Part shown: positions 1 through 6,174 of the stretch, piece after piece | How positions within the stretch are numbered: position 1 is the stretch's first letter | Layout: the number at the start of each line of letters is the position of its first letter | Assembly (NCBI GenBank): GCA_021790495.1 | Contig: JAJYGZ010000374.1 | Location: 1 to 6,174 of the forward strand | Origin: Actinomycetes bacterium | GTDB taxonomy: Bacteria > Actinomycetota > Acidimicrobiia > Acidimicrobiales > Acidimicrobiaceae | DNA: 6,174 nucleotides | Direction: 5' to 3' | Notes under the pieces: model-generated | The model's input: the letters and a program-made list of their open reading frames with translations, nothing else | What the model was told of the DNA's origin: nothing | The model's database searches: none | Made by a program: the position numbers and the translations under genes

Positions 1-15
1 GTGGCCAAGGTCTGA
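1..15 (+). CDS. Possible 3' end of upstream gene (nusG-like tail)
   Basis: Reading from the first base gives Val-Ala-Lys-Val followed by TGA at 13-15. Transcription factor NusG usually precedes rplK in bacteria, and many actinobacterial NusG proteins end in a QVxKV-like tail, so these codons fit the last residues of NusG. Only four residues are visible, so this rests on gene order and a loose match to the tail. A chance stop codon in a spacer is the alternative. Confidence 0.35.
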   Translation: MAKV

Positions 16-25
16 GTCGAGCCTT

Positions 26-66
26 TAAAATGCGTGGCCGGAGCATGGGCGCGCCCTCTTTATGAT
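26..66 (+). promoter_or_regulatory. Candidate -10 elements upstream of rplK
   Basis: Two hexamers in the 111-base spacer before rplK resemble a sigma-70/SigA -10 box: TAAAAT at 26-31 and TATGAT at 61-66, each matching five of six consensus positions. Neither has a convincing -35 box 16-18 bases upstream. A self-complementary GGGCGCGCCC at 47-56 lies between them. A separate promoter for rplK-rplA is plausible in actinobacteria, but the sequence alone gives only weak support. Confidence 0.22.
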
Positions 67-126
67 GTATTAGTTCGACCGCTGTACAAGCGTCAATACC
101 AAACTCTCAGTGAAACGAAGCAAAAA

Positions 127-555
127 ATGGCAAAGCGTCGCGTTACCGCAATAGTAAAGATTCAGCTGCCCGCCGGAGCTGCTACTCCAGCTCCCCCGGT
201 TGGTACTGCGCTTGGACCTCATGGCATTCAGACCATGGAGTTTTGCAAGCAGTACAATGCAGCCACAGAAGCACAGCGTGGGACTGTCATTCCGGTCGAA
301 GTGACGATCTTCGATGACCGTTCCTTCACCTTTGTGCTAAAGACCCCGCCGACTCCGGTGCTGCTTCGTCAGTCTGCCGGGATCGACAAGGGTTCTGCCA
401 ACAATAAGAGAGATAGCGTCGGGAGTATTTCCGATGCTCAGATTACAGAAATCGCTAAAACCAAGATGCCGGACCTCAATGCGAACGATCTCGAAGCTGC
501 CAAGCGTCAAATCGCTGGCACGGCGCGATCGATGGGTATTGCGGTAGTCGATTAA
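127..555 (+). CDS. rplK: 50S ribosomal protein L11
   Basis: L11 (142 residues, the usual family length) binds the GTPase-associated centre of 23S rRNA at the base of the L10-L12 stalk and takes part in elongation-factor turnover and the stringent response. The N-terminal domain (about 1-70) has the proline-rich segment TPAPPVG (20-26), then ALGPHGI and MEFCKQYN. The C-terminal rRNA-binding domain has [24 protein letters not shown] and the family-typical end GTARSMGI. The ATG at 127 was chosen because [17 protein letters not shown] matches the normal L11 start. An in-frame GTG at 34 would add 31 residues with no family counterpart. The Shine-Dalgarno is weak (GAAG at 117-120). Oddities are Thr27 and Pro31, where E. 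coli L11 has Pro26 and Gln30. rplA follows after a 39-base gap, so the two are probably co-transcribed. Confidence 0.97.
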   Translation: MAKRRVTAIVKIQLPAGAATPAPPVGTALGPHGIQTMEFCKQYNAATEAQRGTVIPVEVTIFDDRSFTFVLKTPPTPVLLRQSAGIDKGSANNKRDSVGSISDAQITEIAKTKMPDLNANDLEAAKRQIAGTARSMGIAVVD

Positions 556-594
556 TATCGCCGCGGGATTTTTTTACTTGGGAGATTTGGAACT

Positions 595-1314
595 ATGACA
601 AATGTGGGTAAGCGCTACAAGGCGCTTGTAGGAAGTTATGATCGTGAACGGCTGCACTTGCCGTCTGAAGGCGTTGACAACGTCAAGCGTTTAGCGAGCG
701 CCAAGTTCGACGAAAGTATCGAGCTAGCTGTTCGCCTCGGGGTGGATCCACGCAAAGCGGACCAGATCGTACGCGGTACGGTGTCTCTTCCTGCGGGAAC
801 GGGACGAACGGTTCGCGTCGCAGTCTTCGCCGCCGGCGAGGCCGCTGTTGCAGCGCGTGATGCGGGAGCCGACGTGGTGGGAGCCGACGATCTTGTCGCG
901 CGGATCCAGAGCGAGAACTTTCTTGACTTCGACGTTGCGATCGCCACGCCGGACTTGATGGCCCAGGTGGGAAAACTCGGACGCGTTTTGGGTCCCCGTG
1001 GCTTGATGCCCAATCCGAAGACCGGCACCGTGACCATGGATGTGGCTAAAGCCGTCAACGAGTTTAAGAGCGGCCGCGTCGAGTATCGAACCGACAGGGT
1101 TGGCAATGTTCACGTTCCGATTGGTAAAGCGTCCTTCGGCCGCGAACAGCTCTTGGCTAACTTTCGCGCCGTGATCGACGAGTTGTCGCGCGCCAAGCCG
1201 GCCTCCTCCAAAGGACGTTATTTCCGTTCTGCGACGCTCAGTTCGACAATGGGACCTGGTGTCAAGATCGATACAAACCATATGCGGGTGGCCGAAGAGG
1301 ATATTGCCAGCTAA
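595..1314 (+). CDS. rplA: 50S ribosomal protein L1
   Basis: L1 (239 residues, normal for the family) forms the mobile L1 stalk of the 50S subunit, helps move deacylated tRNA out of the E site, and in many bacteria represses its own mRNA. Domain I is split between the N-terminus (KRYKAL, then [25 protein letters not shown]) and the C-terminus. Domain II spans roughly 70-160. The hallmark block [19 protein letters not shown] is at 129-147, followed by [22 protein letters not shown]. The C-terminal [26 protein letters not shown] is also typical. The ATG at 595 has a GGGAG Shine-Dalgarno at 580-584, ten bases upstream. Spacing from rplK (39 bases) supports an rplK-rplA transcription unit. After its stop there is a 155-base regulatory leader before rplJ. 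Confidence 0.97.
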   Translation: MTNVGKRYKALVGSYDRERLHLPSEGVDNVKRLASAKFDESIELAVRLGVDPRKADQIVRGTVSLPAGTGRTVRVAVFAAGEAAVAARDAGADVVGADDLVARIQSENFLDFDVAIATPDLMAQVGKLGRVLGPRGLMPNPKTGTVTMDVAKAVNEFKSGRVEYRTDRVGNVHVPIGKASFGREQLLANFRAVIDELSRAKPASSKGRYFRSATLSSTMGPGVKIDTNHMRVAEEDIAS

Positions 1315-1341
1315 GCTTTCGGGCAAGAAACAGTTTTATAA

Positions 1342-1454
1342 GGCAGTTGCCAAAGACTCTTGGTGCGTTTACGCATAATGGAATTCCAGCCAGGATAGGT
1401 AACGCAAAGTTTTTGGTGCTGCCGCATTCTTTGAATTGAATGCGGCAGTTTTTT
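1342..1454 (+). promoter_or_regulatory. L10-type leader RNA (antiterminator/terminator switch)
   Basis: The region before rplJ folds in two exclusive ways. In the first, 1342-1356 pairs with 1410-1423 over 14 base pairs (three G-U) with one bulged base at 1348. This sequesters the 5' arm of the terminator and would act as an antiterminator. A nested helix (TGCGTT 1364-1369 with AACGCA 1401-1406) fits inside it. In the second, 1348-1353 pairs locally with TTGGTG at 1360-1365, using a second copy of the same TTGGTGC found at 1413-1419, and leaves the terminator free to form. L10 leaders in other bacteria, notably Bacillus subtilis, let the L10(L12)4 complex stabilise the local fold and so repress rplJ-rplL. 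That role here is inferred from position and architecture; I could not run a covariance search. Confidence 0.82.
1419..1454 (+). terminator. Intrinsic terminator (attenuator) before rplJ
   Basis: A perfect 11-bp GC-rich stem (1419-1429 with 1438-1448) with an 8-base loop is followed directly by six T residues at 1449-1454, a textbook Rho-independent terminator on the + strand. It lies 15 bases before the rplJ start and inside the leader rather than after a finished operon, so it most likely serves as the attenuator of the L10 leader. It could also trim read-through from rplK-rplA. Confidence 0.9.
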
Positions 1455-1469
1455 ATTGATCGGAGTTTT

Positions 1470-2003
1470 ATGGACAATCCCCGTCCCGAGAAAGTGGCGA
1501 TAGTCGAAGAGCTGAATGCGAAGTTCGCCAGCTCTTCCGCGGTGCTGCTCACCGAGTATCGTGGGCTGAAAGTTGCCGACATCGAGAAGCTTCGCCACGC
1601 CTTGGTTCAAGCTGGTGGGTCCTTCAAGGTTTACAAGAACACGCTTGTGAAGTTCGCGGCGGACAACGCTGGCATCAACGGCGTCAGCTCCTACCTCGAG
1701 GGTCCAACCGCGCTTGCCTTCGTCGACTCTGATGTAGTTGAAGTTGCCAAGGTGCTTCGCGACTTCTCCAAGGCCAATCCGAGTCTGGTCATCAAAGCTG
1801 GGATTCTTGGCGAATCGGTAATCTCCGCAGCCGACACGGCGGCTCTCGCCGAGCTTCCCTCGCGGGATATTCTGCTTTCGCAGTTCGCCGGACTCCTTGC
1901 CGCGCCAATGCGCAATTTTGCTTCGCTACTCAACGCTCTGCCGCAGAACTTTGCCTACGCACTCTCTGCGCTGGTGGACAAGAAGAGCGAGGAGGCTGCC
2001 TAG
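1470..2003 (+). CDS. rplJ: 50S ribosomal protein L10
   Basis: L10 (177 residues) anchors the stalk: its N-terminal domain binds 23S rRNA next to L11, and its C-terminal helix carries the L12 dimers. Visible family blocks are TEYRGLKV (28-35), the RNA-binding FKVYKNTL (52-59), LEGPTALAF (76-84), and the C-terminal segment from LPSRDILLSQFAGLLAAPMRNFASLLNA onward, which is the L12-binding helix region. The ATG at 1470 was chosen because MDNPRPEKVAIVEEL matches the family start and GGAG at 1462-1465 sits just upstream, though at a short 4-base spacing. The in-frame ATG at 1440 falls inside the terminator stem and would add ten unrelated residues. Expression is probably set by the attenuator directly upstream. 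rplL follows after 122 bases. Confidence 0.97.
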   Translation: MDNPRPEKVAIVEELNAKFASSSAVLLTEYRGLKVADIEKLRHALVQAGGSFKVYKNTLVKFAADNAGINGVSSYLEGPTALAFVDSDVVEVAKVLRDFSKANPSLVIKAGILGESVISAADTAALAELPSRDILLSQFAGLLAAPMRNFASLLNALPQNFAYALSALVDKKSEEAA

Positions 2004-2036
2004 CCTTGGCAGCCGATCCGGTCTCCGGCCGGGTCG
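1994..2036 (+). other. Tandem hairpins at the rplJ stop codon
   Basis: Two stem-loops lie back to back. The first is a perfect 7-bp stem (GGCTGCC 1994-2000 with GGCAGCC 2008-2014) whose 7-base loop contains the rplJ TAG stop. The second is an 8-bp stem with one G-U pair (2014-2021 with 2029-2036) and a 7-base loop. They share base 2014, so they may stack or compete at the junction. No T-run follows either, so they are not typical intrinsic terminators. An mRNA-stability or translation-uncoupling role ahead of rplL is possible but inferred. Confidence 0.45.
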
Positions 2037-2125
2037 TAACGGTTTCGTCCATCTTTGGGCGGGAGGGGAGCGGCGCGTGACGGGCTCTCACAAGATAATT
2101 CTGGAAATAAGAAAGGTAGATAACC

Positions 2126-2506
2126 ATGGCAACCAAGGTAGATATTCTTGACGCTATAGCGTCGATGACTGTGCTCGAATTGAGCGAGCTTCTCAAGGCT
2201 TTCGAGGAGAAGTTCGGCGTTACTGCTGCGGCTCCGGTAGCTGTAGCCGTCGCGGCCTCTGGTGGCGGGGACGCCGCTCCGGTCGTCGAGGAGCAGGATG
2301 AATTCGATGTCGTTCTTCTCGCTGCTGGCGACAAGAAGATCCAAGTGATCAAGGAAGTTCGCTCGCTCACCAATTTGGGCCTCAAGGAAGCCAAGGACGT
2401 CGTTGACGGCGCTCCCAAGGCGGTTCTCGAGAAGGTATCTAAAGAGGATGCCGAGAAGGCCAAGGCGCAGCTCGAGGCTGCTGGCGCTTCCGTCGAACTC
2501 AAGTAG
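2126..2506 (+). CDS. rplL: 50S ribosomal protein L7/L12
   Basis: L7/L12 (126 residues, normal length) is present as several dimers per ribosome and recruits and activates translational GTPases. The N-terminal dimerisation and L10-binding helices are at about 1-33 ([25 protein letters not shown]). A flexible Ala/Pro/Gly/Val hinge spans about 34-57, and the factor-binding C-terminal domain spans about 58-126. The core signature [20 protein letters not shown] is at 71-90, followed by DVVDGAP. The ATG at 2126 has an AAAGG Shine-Dalgarno at 2112-2116 with 9-base spacing, stronger than that of rplJ. This suits the need for more L12 than L10. The gene lies 122 bases after rplJ and probably shares its leader-controlled transcript. 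A 332-base non-coding spacer separates it from rpoB. Confidence 0.97.
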   Translation: MATKVDILDAIASMTVLELSELLKAFEEKFGVTAAAPVAVAVAASGGGDAAPVVEEQDEFDVVLLAAGDKKIQVIKEVRSLTNLGLKEAKDVVDGAPKAVLEKVSKEDAEKAKAQLEAAGASVELK

Positions 2507-2536
2507 TCTGACGCCGGAGAAGTCCGGCTTGGCGAA

Positions 2537-2580
2537 TATGGATTCTCGCATGGGAGCATTTTTCCGTGCGAGGGTCTATG
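2537..2580 (+). other. 19-bp RNA hairpin in the rplL-rpoB spacer (candidate RNase III site)
   Basis: Bases 2537-2555 pair without interruption with 2562-2580: 13 Watson-Crick and six G-U pairs, closed by a 6-base loop (2556-2561). The six G-U pairs would be A-C mismatches in the opposite-strand RNA, so the fold is specific to the sense transcript. No T-run follows, so it is not a standard terminator. E. coli has an RNase III processing site and a partial terminator in the same spacer, so a processing or uncoupling role is likely by analogy. A smaller perfect 6-bp hairpin with a GAAG loop (2513-2528) precedes it, just after the rplL stop. Confidence 0.6.
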
Positions 2581-2606
2581 CTTCCAAGCAAGATTTTTCA
2601 GTGCGC

Positions 2607-2635
2607 TTGATCCCGATTACGTACAGTGCTACACT
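2607..2635 (+). promoter_or_regulatory. Candidate rpoB promoter (TTGATC-17-TACACT)
   Basis: A -35 box TTGATC (2607-2612, four of six consensus positions) is separated by exactly 17 bases from a -10 box TACACT (2630-2635). TACACT fits the TANNNT form common in actinobacteria. TG at 2627-2628 followed by one base makes it an extended -10. Initiation would be expected near 2641-2643, leaving a leader of about 200 bases before rpoB. The -35 box lies in the left arm of an inverted repeat (2601-2613 with 2645-2657, one mismatch) that encloses the -10, which could matter for regulation or be coincidental. Confidence 0.55.
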
Positions 2636-2691
2636 GGCGAAAACGGATCAAGGGCACTTGGCCGAAAAAAGATGGGTCAGTCCTACACTGG
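2624..2691 (+). repeat. Two copies of a 14-base direct repeat (CAGTNCTACACTGG)
   Basis: The copies at 2624-2637 and 2678-2691 match at 13 of 14 positions and start 54 bases apart. Both contain TACACT; in the first copy this is the -10 of the promoter described at 2607-2635. In the second copy TACACT (2684-2689) lacks a well-placed -35: the nearest TTG-like hexamer is TTGGCC at 2658-2663, 20 bases away. They may be tandem -10 regions, or a repeated binding site for a regulator that overlaps a promoter. Confidence 0.5.
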
Positions 2692-2700
2692 ATTGACTCG
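2673..2700 (+). other. Hairpin over the second repeat copy in the rpoB leader
   Basis: Bases 2673-2683 can pair with 2690-2700 (11 pairs, three of them G-U) around the 6-base loop TACACT. A transcript from the promoter at 2607-2635 would carry this hairpin near its 5' end. No T-run follows, so it is not a terminator. Whether it works as RNA structure or only reflects the repeat is unknown. Confidence 0.35.
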
Positions 2701-2736
2701 CTTTGGCGTCTCTGCGTGTAGACTTTCGTTTTGCCG

Positions 2737-2745
2737 TGCTATCTT
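2737..2745 (+). promoter_or_regulatory. Possible second rpoB promoter (extended -10 TGCTATCTT)
   Basis: TG at 2737-2738, one spacer base and TATCTT at 2740-2745 give a full extended -10 motif of the TANNNT type, about 95 bases before the rpoB start. The hexamer 17 bases upstream (TGTAGA, 2717-2722) is a poor -35, so the call depends on the -10 alone. Extended -10 promoters can work without a -35. Confidence 0.28.
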
Positions 2746-2749
2746 ACAC

Positions 2750-2798
2750 ACTCGCCCTCTTTAGCCCTTCGAGCTTTCAAAAGAGCCCTCTGGCGAGT
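2750..2798 (+). other. Structured element in the rpoB leader
   Basis: A perfect 7-bp stem (ACTCGCC 2750-2756 with GGCGAGT 2792-2798) is continued by a 6-bp stem (CTCTTT 2757-2762 with AAAGAG 2780-2785). A 6-base bulge (2786-2791) on the 3' side separates the two stems. It lies 40 bases before the rpoB start and leaves the Shine-Dalgarno free. No T-run follows. A role in rpoB translation or mRNA stability is speculative. Confidence 0.4.
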
Positions 2799-2826
2799 CG
2801 CGTCCTAAATCAGGTGAACTCTAGCT

Positions 2827-2841
2827 GGGAGAGATTCGTTG
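2827..2841 (+). promoter_or_regulatory. Shine-Dalgarno that sets the rpoB TTG start
   Basis: GGGAG at 2827-2831 lies seven bases before TTG at 2839-2841. The reading frame is closed upstream by TGA at 2815-2817, and no ATG or GTG occurs in frame between that stop and the conserved [14 protein letters not shown] segment. TTG at 2839 is therefore the best start. Confidence 0.75.
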
Positions 2842-5800
2842 ACCTCTAGATCTCGTTCGATTGAACGATTCTCATTTGCCAATCTGGATGAGGTTTTGCC
2901 TCTGCCAGATCTCATTTCAATTCAGAGGGACTCCTTTGATTGGTTCCTAAAAAAGGGGCTGTCCGAGGCCTTTGCTGAGTTGAGTCCTGTCGAGGACTTT
3001 ACCGGGCGTCTCGCGCTCGAGTTGAATTTCGATCCGGAAGATCCGGATCTGACGCCGGTACCCAAGTACACCGAAGAGTTTTGCAAGGAGAGGGACCTCA
3101 CTTATCAGGCCCCCATCTTTGTCAAGGCGACGTTCATCAACAAGAACACCGGTGAACTGAAAGAGCACACGGTCTTCATGGGTGACTTCCCGATGATGAC
3201 CGACCGCGGCACCTTCATCATCAACGGCACCGAGCGCGTGGTTGTTTCGCAACTCGTCCGATCTCCGGGCATCATTTTCCAAAAGGGCCGCGAAGCTAAG
3301 ACGATTGTAACCGGCACCATTCACGCCTATCGAGGCGAATGGCTCGAGTTCGACGTCGAATCCAAGCCAGGTCGCGAGTTGAATGCTGGCGCCCGCGTCG
3401 CGCGTAAGCGTCGTATTTCGATCTTTACCCTGATTAGGGCTCTCGGCTTTGATGATCCTGAACTCCTTGAGCGTTTCGTCGCCGCCAACAGCTTTCTGGC
3501 CGACCAGTGGGCCAAGGACAAGCTGGTCCATAAGACTCAGGACGAGGCGCTTCTCGAGATCTATAAGAGGGTCCGCCCCGCCGATCTCCAGAATGCCGAA
3601 GCGGCTCGAAACTATTTCGAGAACGCGTTCTACTCCTCGAAGCGCTATGACCTGACTCGGGTGGGGCGCTACAAGCTTTCCCGCAAGCTTGGCCCGGAGA
3701 TTGACCGTCTTTCGGAGATACTCGGAATCGAACTCGAGCATCCTGGCGAGAAAGCCACCACGCTTTCGCCCGCCGAGATCTTCGCCGCCATTTCGTATAT
3801 GTTGCGCCTTGCCGACTCTACTCCAGGGTATCGCTTGGACGACCAGGACCACTTCGCGAATCGACGCGTACGCAGCGTCGGCGAGCTTATCCAGAATCAG
3901 CTCCGCTTGGGCCTTAGCCGCCTCGAGCGTCTGGTGAAGGAGCGCATGTCGACCCAGGACGTCGAGGCGATTACGCCCCAGACCCTGATCAACATCAGAC
4001 CCGTGACCGCCGCGATCAAAGAGTTCTTCGCGACTTCGCAGTTGAGCCAATTCATGGACCAAGTCAATCCGCTCTCGGGCCTCGCTCACAAGCGGCGCCT
4101 GTCAGCCTTGGGACCTGGCGGACTTTCGCGTGAGCGAGCCGGTTTCGAAGTTCGAGACGTGCATACGTCGCACTATGGACGCATGTGCCCGATCGAGACG
4201 CCTGAAGGTCCGAACATCGGCCTTATTGGCGCGTTGGCGAGCTATGCCCGCATCAACCCCTTCGGCTTTATCGAAACTCCCTATCGCAAGGTGCTTGACG
4301 GGGTTGTCACCGACGAGATCGTCTACCTCTCGGCGGACGAAGAGGAGCAGTTCGTCATCGCCCAGGCGAACGCGGCGTTCGACGCCAGCGGACGATTCAC
4401 CGAGGATCGAGTCCTGGTGCGTCGCGGACCGCTCGGCGCCGAGGTAAGAGTTGGAGTGGATACCACCTCGTATGGCTCCACCTCCGAAGTCGACTACGTA
4501 CCCGCCCAAGAAGTCCAGTTGATGGACGTTTCGCCCAAGCAGATCGTTTCAGTTTCGACCTCGCTGATTCCGTTCATCGAGCACGACGACGCTAACCGCG
4601 CCCTTATGGGTGCGAACATGCAAAAGCAGGCGGTGCCGCTCCTGGTTCCCGAAGCTCCGTATATCGGAACCGGGGTCGAGGCGCGCGCGGCCAGGGATGC
4701 CGGCGACGTCGTACTAGCCGAAGGTTCCGGTCTGGTTACGGATGTTTCCGGAGACCACGTCACCGTGGAGTACGAGGTCGGCGAGAGCGACCGTTTCGGC
4801 AAGCCTCTAGGTCGAAAGATCTATCAGATGGCGAAGTTCCGGCGATCGAATCAGAACACCAGCATCAACCAGAAGGTGCTCGTCGACATCGGCGACAAGG
4901 TAGTGCGCCACGATGTATTGGCCGATGGGCCCGCGACTCACAACGGCGATCTGGCTCTTGGTAAGAATCTCCTGGTGGCATTCATGCCTTGGGAGGGCTA
5001 CAACTACGAAGACGCGATCATCCTTTCTGAGCGCATGGTTCGCGACGACGTTCTGACTTCAATCCATATCGATGAGCACGAAACCGACGCTCGCGAGACC
5101 CGTCTAGGCGCCGAGGAGATTACTCGGGATATTCCCAACCTGTCAGAGGAGATTCTCTCCGATCTGGACGAGAGGGGCATTATCCGCATCGGCGCGGAGG
5201 TCGGACCCAACGACATTCTCGTTGGTAAAGTCACCCCCAAGGGCGAGACTGAATTGACCCCTGAGGAGCGCTTGCTCCGTGCCATCTTCGGTGAGAAGTC
5301 GCGTGAAGTGCGCGACACCTCGCTCAAGGTCCCCCATGGCGAGTACGGCAAGGTTATCGACGTGAAGGTCTTTTCGCGTGACGAGAACCCCGATCTTCCC
5401 GCTGGTGTCAACCAGTTGGTGAGGGTCTATGTCGCCCAGCGTCGCAAGATCACCGAAGGAGACAAGCTCGCGGGCCGCCACGGCAACAAGGGCGTTATCT
5501 CAAAGATCTTGCCGGTGGAAGACATGCCCTATCTTGAGGACGGAACGCCCGTCGACATTATCTTGAATCCCCTCGGTGTGCCGAGCCGGATGAACGTTGG
5601 CCAGGTTCTTGAGTCTCATCTGGGATATGCCGCGCGATGGGGTTGGGAATCCAACGAATTGGCCAAGGTTCCGATTCGCGGGACCGAGACCAAGACCCGT
5701 CCGCGTACCGAGCCTTCGAGCTGGATAGCAACTCCGGTCTTCGACGGCGCGCACTGGGACGAAGAGGAGAAGTCGGGCAAGCACCCGACTATCCAAAAGA

Positions 5801-6174
5801 TATTCGAGAATCTCAATCCCGAGTCGCGAGACGGCAAGCGCCTAATCGGGCGAGACGGAAAAGTTACGCTTTATAACGGGCGAACCGGTCAGGCATATGA
5901 CAATTCGATATCGATCGGGTATGTCTATATCCTCAAGCTGGCTCACCTTGTCGATGACAAGATCCACGCTCGTTCGACCGGTCCATACTCGATGATTACC
6001 CAGCAGCCCCTTGGAGGCAAGGCGCAGTTCGGTGGACAGCGGTTTGGAGAGATGGAAGTGTGGGCTCTGGAAGCCTACGGCGCGGCATATGCGCTCCAGG
6101 AACTTCTCACCATTAAGTCCGACGACGTTCTGGGCCGCGTCAAGGTATACGAAGCCATCGTAAAGGGAGAGAAC
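2839..6174 (+). CDS. rpoB: DNA-directed RNA polymerase subunit beta, 3' end outside the window
   Basis: Beta forms, with beta-prime, the catalytic cleft of RNA polymerase. The frame is open for 1112 codons to the window edge; actinobacterial beta is about 1150-1180 residues, so only the C-terminal end (roughly 40-70 residues) is missing. Blocks in order: [25 protein letters not shown] near the N-terminus; [20 protein letters not shown] (115-134) with [10 protein letters not shown]; the rifampicin-pocket region [12 protein letters not shown] to SALGPGGL (from 401); [31 protein letters not shown] (from 581); YNYEDAIIL with Glu724 and Asp725 (E. coli 813/814); [12 protein letters not shown] with Lys876 and Lys884 (E. 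coli 1065/1073, nucleotide-contacting lysines); [20 protein letters not shown] (from 1059). The large insertion E. coli carries between the last two catalytic blocks is absent. The start is TTG with GGGAG upstream. rpoC would be expected next. Confidence 0.97.
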   Translation, partial: MTSRSRSIERFSFANLDEVLPLPDLISIQRDSFDWFLKKGLSEAFAELSPVEDFTGRLALELNFDPEDPDLTPVPKYTEEFCKERDLTYQAPIFVKATFINKNTGELKEHTVFMGDFPMMTDRGTFIINGTERVVVSQLVRSPGIIFQKGREAKTIVTGTIHAYRGEWLEFDVESKPGRELNAGARVARKRRISIFTLIRALGFDDPELLERFVAANSFLADQWAKDKLVHKTQDEALLEIYKRVRPADLQNAEAARNYFENAFYSSKRYDLTRVGRYKLSRKLGPEIDRLSEILGIELEHPGEKATTLSPAEIFAAISYMLRLADSTPGYRLDDQDHFANRRVRSVGELIQNQLRLGLSRLERLVKERMSTQDVEAITPQTLINIRPVTAAIKEFFATSQLSQFMDQVNPLSGLAHKRRLSALGPGGLSRERAGFEVRDVHTSHYGRMCPIETPEGPNIGLIGALASYARINPFGFIETPYRKVLDGVVTDEIVYLSADEEEQFVIAQANAAFDASGRFTEDRVLVRRGPLGAEVRVGVDTTSYGSTSEVDYVPAQEVQLMDVSPKQIVSVSTSLIPFIEHDDANRALMGANMQKQAVPLLVPEAPYIGTGVEARAARDAGDVVLAEGSGLVTDVSGDHVTVEYEVGESDRFGKPLGRKIYQMAKFRRSNQNTSINQKVLVDIGDKVVRHDVLADGPATHNGDLALGKNLLVAFMPWEGYNYEDAIILSERMVRDDVLTSIHIDEHETDARETRLGAEEITRDIPNLSEEILSDLDERGIIRIGAEVGPNDILVGKVTPKGETELTPEERLLRAIFGEKSREVRDTSLKVPHGEYGKVIDVKVFSRDENPDLPAGVNQLVRVYVAQRRKITEGDKLAGRHGNKGVISKILPVEDMPYLEDGTPVDIILNPLGVPSRMNVGQVLESHLGYAARWGWESNELAKVPIRGTETKTRPRTEPSSWIATPVFDGAHWDEEEKSGKHPTIQKIFENLNPESRDGKRLIGRDGKVTLYNGRTGQAYDNSISIGYVYILKLAHLVDDKIHARSTGPYSMITQQPLGGKAQFGGQRFGEMEVWALEAYGAAYALQELLTIKSDDVLGRVKVYEAIVKGEN

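Noticed and set aside
34..126. In-frame GTG at 34 that would extend L11 by 31 residues
   Set aside because: The extra residues have no L11 counterpart, while [17 protein letters not shown] from 127 matches the standard L11 start and gives the normal 142-residue length.
559..578. CCGCGG followed by a T-run between rplK and rplA as a terminator
   Set aside because: The palindrome is only six bases with no room for a loop, so no stable stem forms. The tight gene spacing argues for co-transcription.
1337..1342. TATAAG as a -10 box for an rplJ promoter
   Set aside because: There is no suitable -35, and a start near 1349 would remove the 5' part of the antiterminator helix (1342-1348), which conflicts with the leader fold.
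1440..1469. In-frame ATG at 1440 upstream of rplJ
   Set aside because: It lies inside the 3' arm of the terminator stem, has no Shine-Dalgarno, and adds ten residues unlike the L10 N-terminus. The ATG at 1470 has GGAG upstream.
2403..2696. 97-codon open frame across the end of rplL and the spacer
   Set aside because: It overlaps rplL out of frame, is Arg/Ser-rich in the manner of shadow frames, and has no recognisable domain. Its end falls in the promoter and repeat region.
2947..4089. 380-codon open frame on the - strand opposite rpoB
   Set aside because: It lies entirely antisense to conserved beta codons, shows no domain of its own, and is explained by the codon bias of rpoB.
4165..4167. 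Thr443 in the [12 protein letters not shown] block where E. coli beta has Pro552
   Set aside because: This position is known to vary among phyla (Pro, Tyr, Thr), so it is not a notable change.

Overview
This window is the ribosomal-stalk/RNA-polymerase gene block found in most bacteria, all on the + strand: rplK (L11), rplA (L1), rplJ (L10), rplL (L7/L12) and rpoB (RNA polymerase beta). rpoB runs off the right edge. The first 15 bases may be the last codons of an upstream gene, most likely nusG, but four codons cannot prove that. No mobile element, CRISPR array, tRNA, rRNA or accessory gene is visible. The protein features (compact beta without the large E. coli-type insertion, the wording of the [15 protein letters not shown] and [20 protein letters not shown] blocks, non-ATG start for rpoB, TANNNT-type -10 elements) suggest a moderate-GC actinobacterium, possibly a deep lineage such as Acidimicrobiia. 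That placement is an inference.

Layout: 1-15 possible nusG tail; 16-126 short spacer; 127-555 rplK; 595-1314 rplA; 1315-1469 an L10-type leader with a perfect 11-bp intrinsic terminator just before rplJ; 1470-2003 rplJ; 2004-2125 spacer with two tandem hairpins at the rplJ stop; 2126-2506 rplL; 2507-2838 a 332-base non-coding spacer holding a 19-bp RNA hairpin, at least one good promoter and further structured elements; 2839-6174 rpoB from a TTG start.

How it works together: L11 with L10 and the L12 dimers builds the GTPase-associated stalk of the 50S subunit, L1 forms the opposite stalk, and beta is the catalytic partner of beta-prime in RNA polymerase. The leader before rplJ can fold in two mutually exclusive ways, in which one strand pairs with either of two copies of TTGGTGC. 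This is the expected architecture for L10(L12) autoregulation by transcription attenuation. The rplL-rpoB spacer looks built to uncouple polymerase expression from stalk-protein expression: a likely processing hairpin after rplL is followed by independent promoter signals for rpoB.

The genes themselves are ordinary housekeeping genes. The interesting content is in the non-coding regulatory segments and in a few substitutions at antibiotic-binding positions of L11 and beta. I found no sign of an undescribed gene system.
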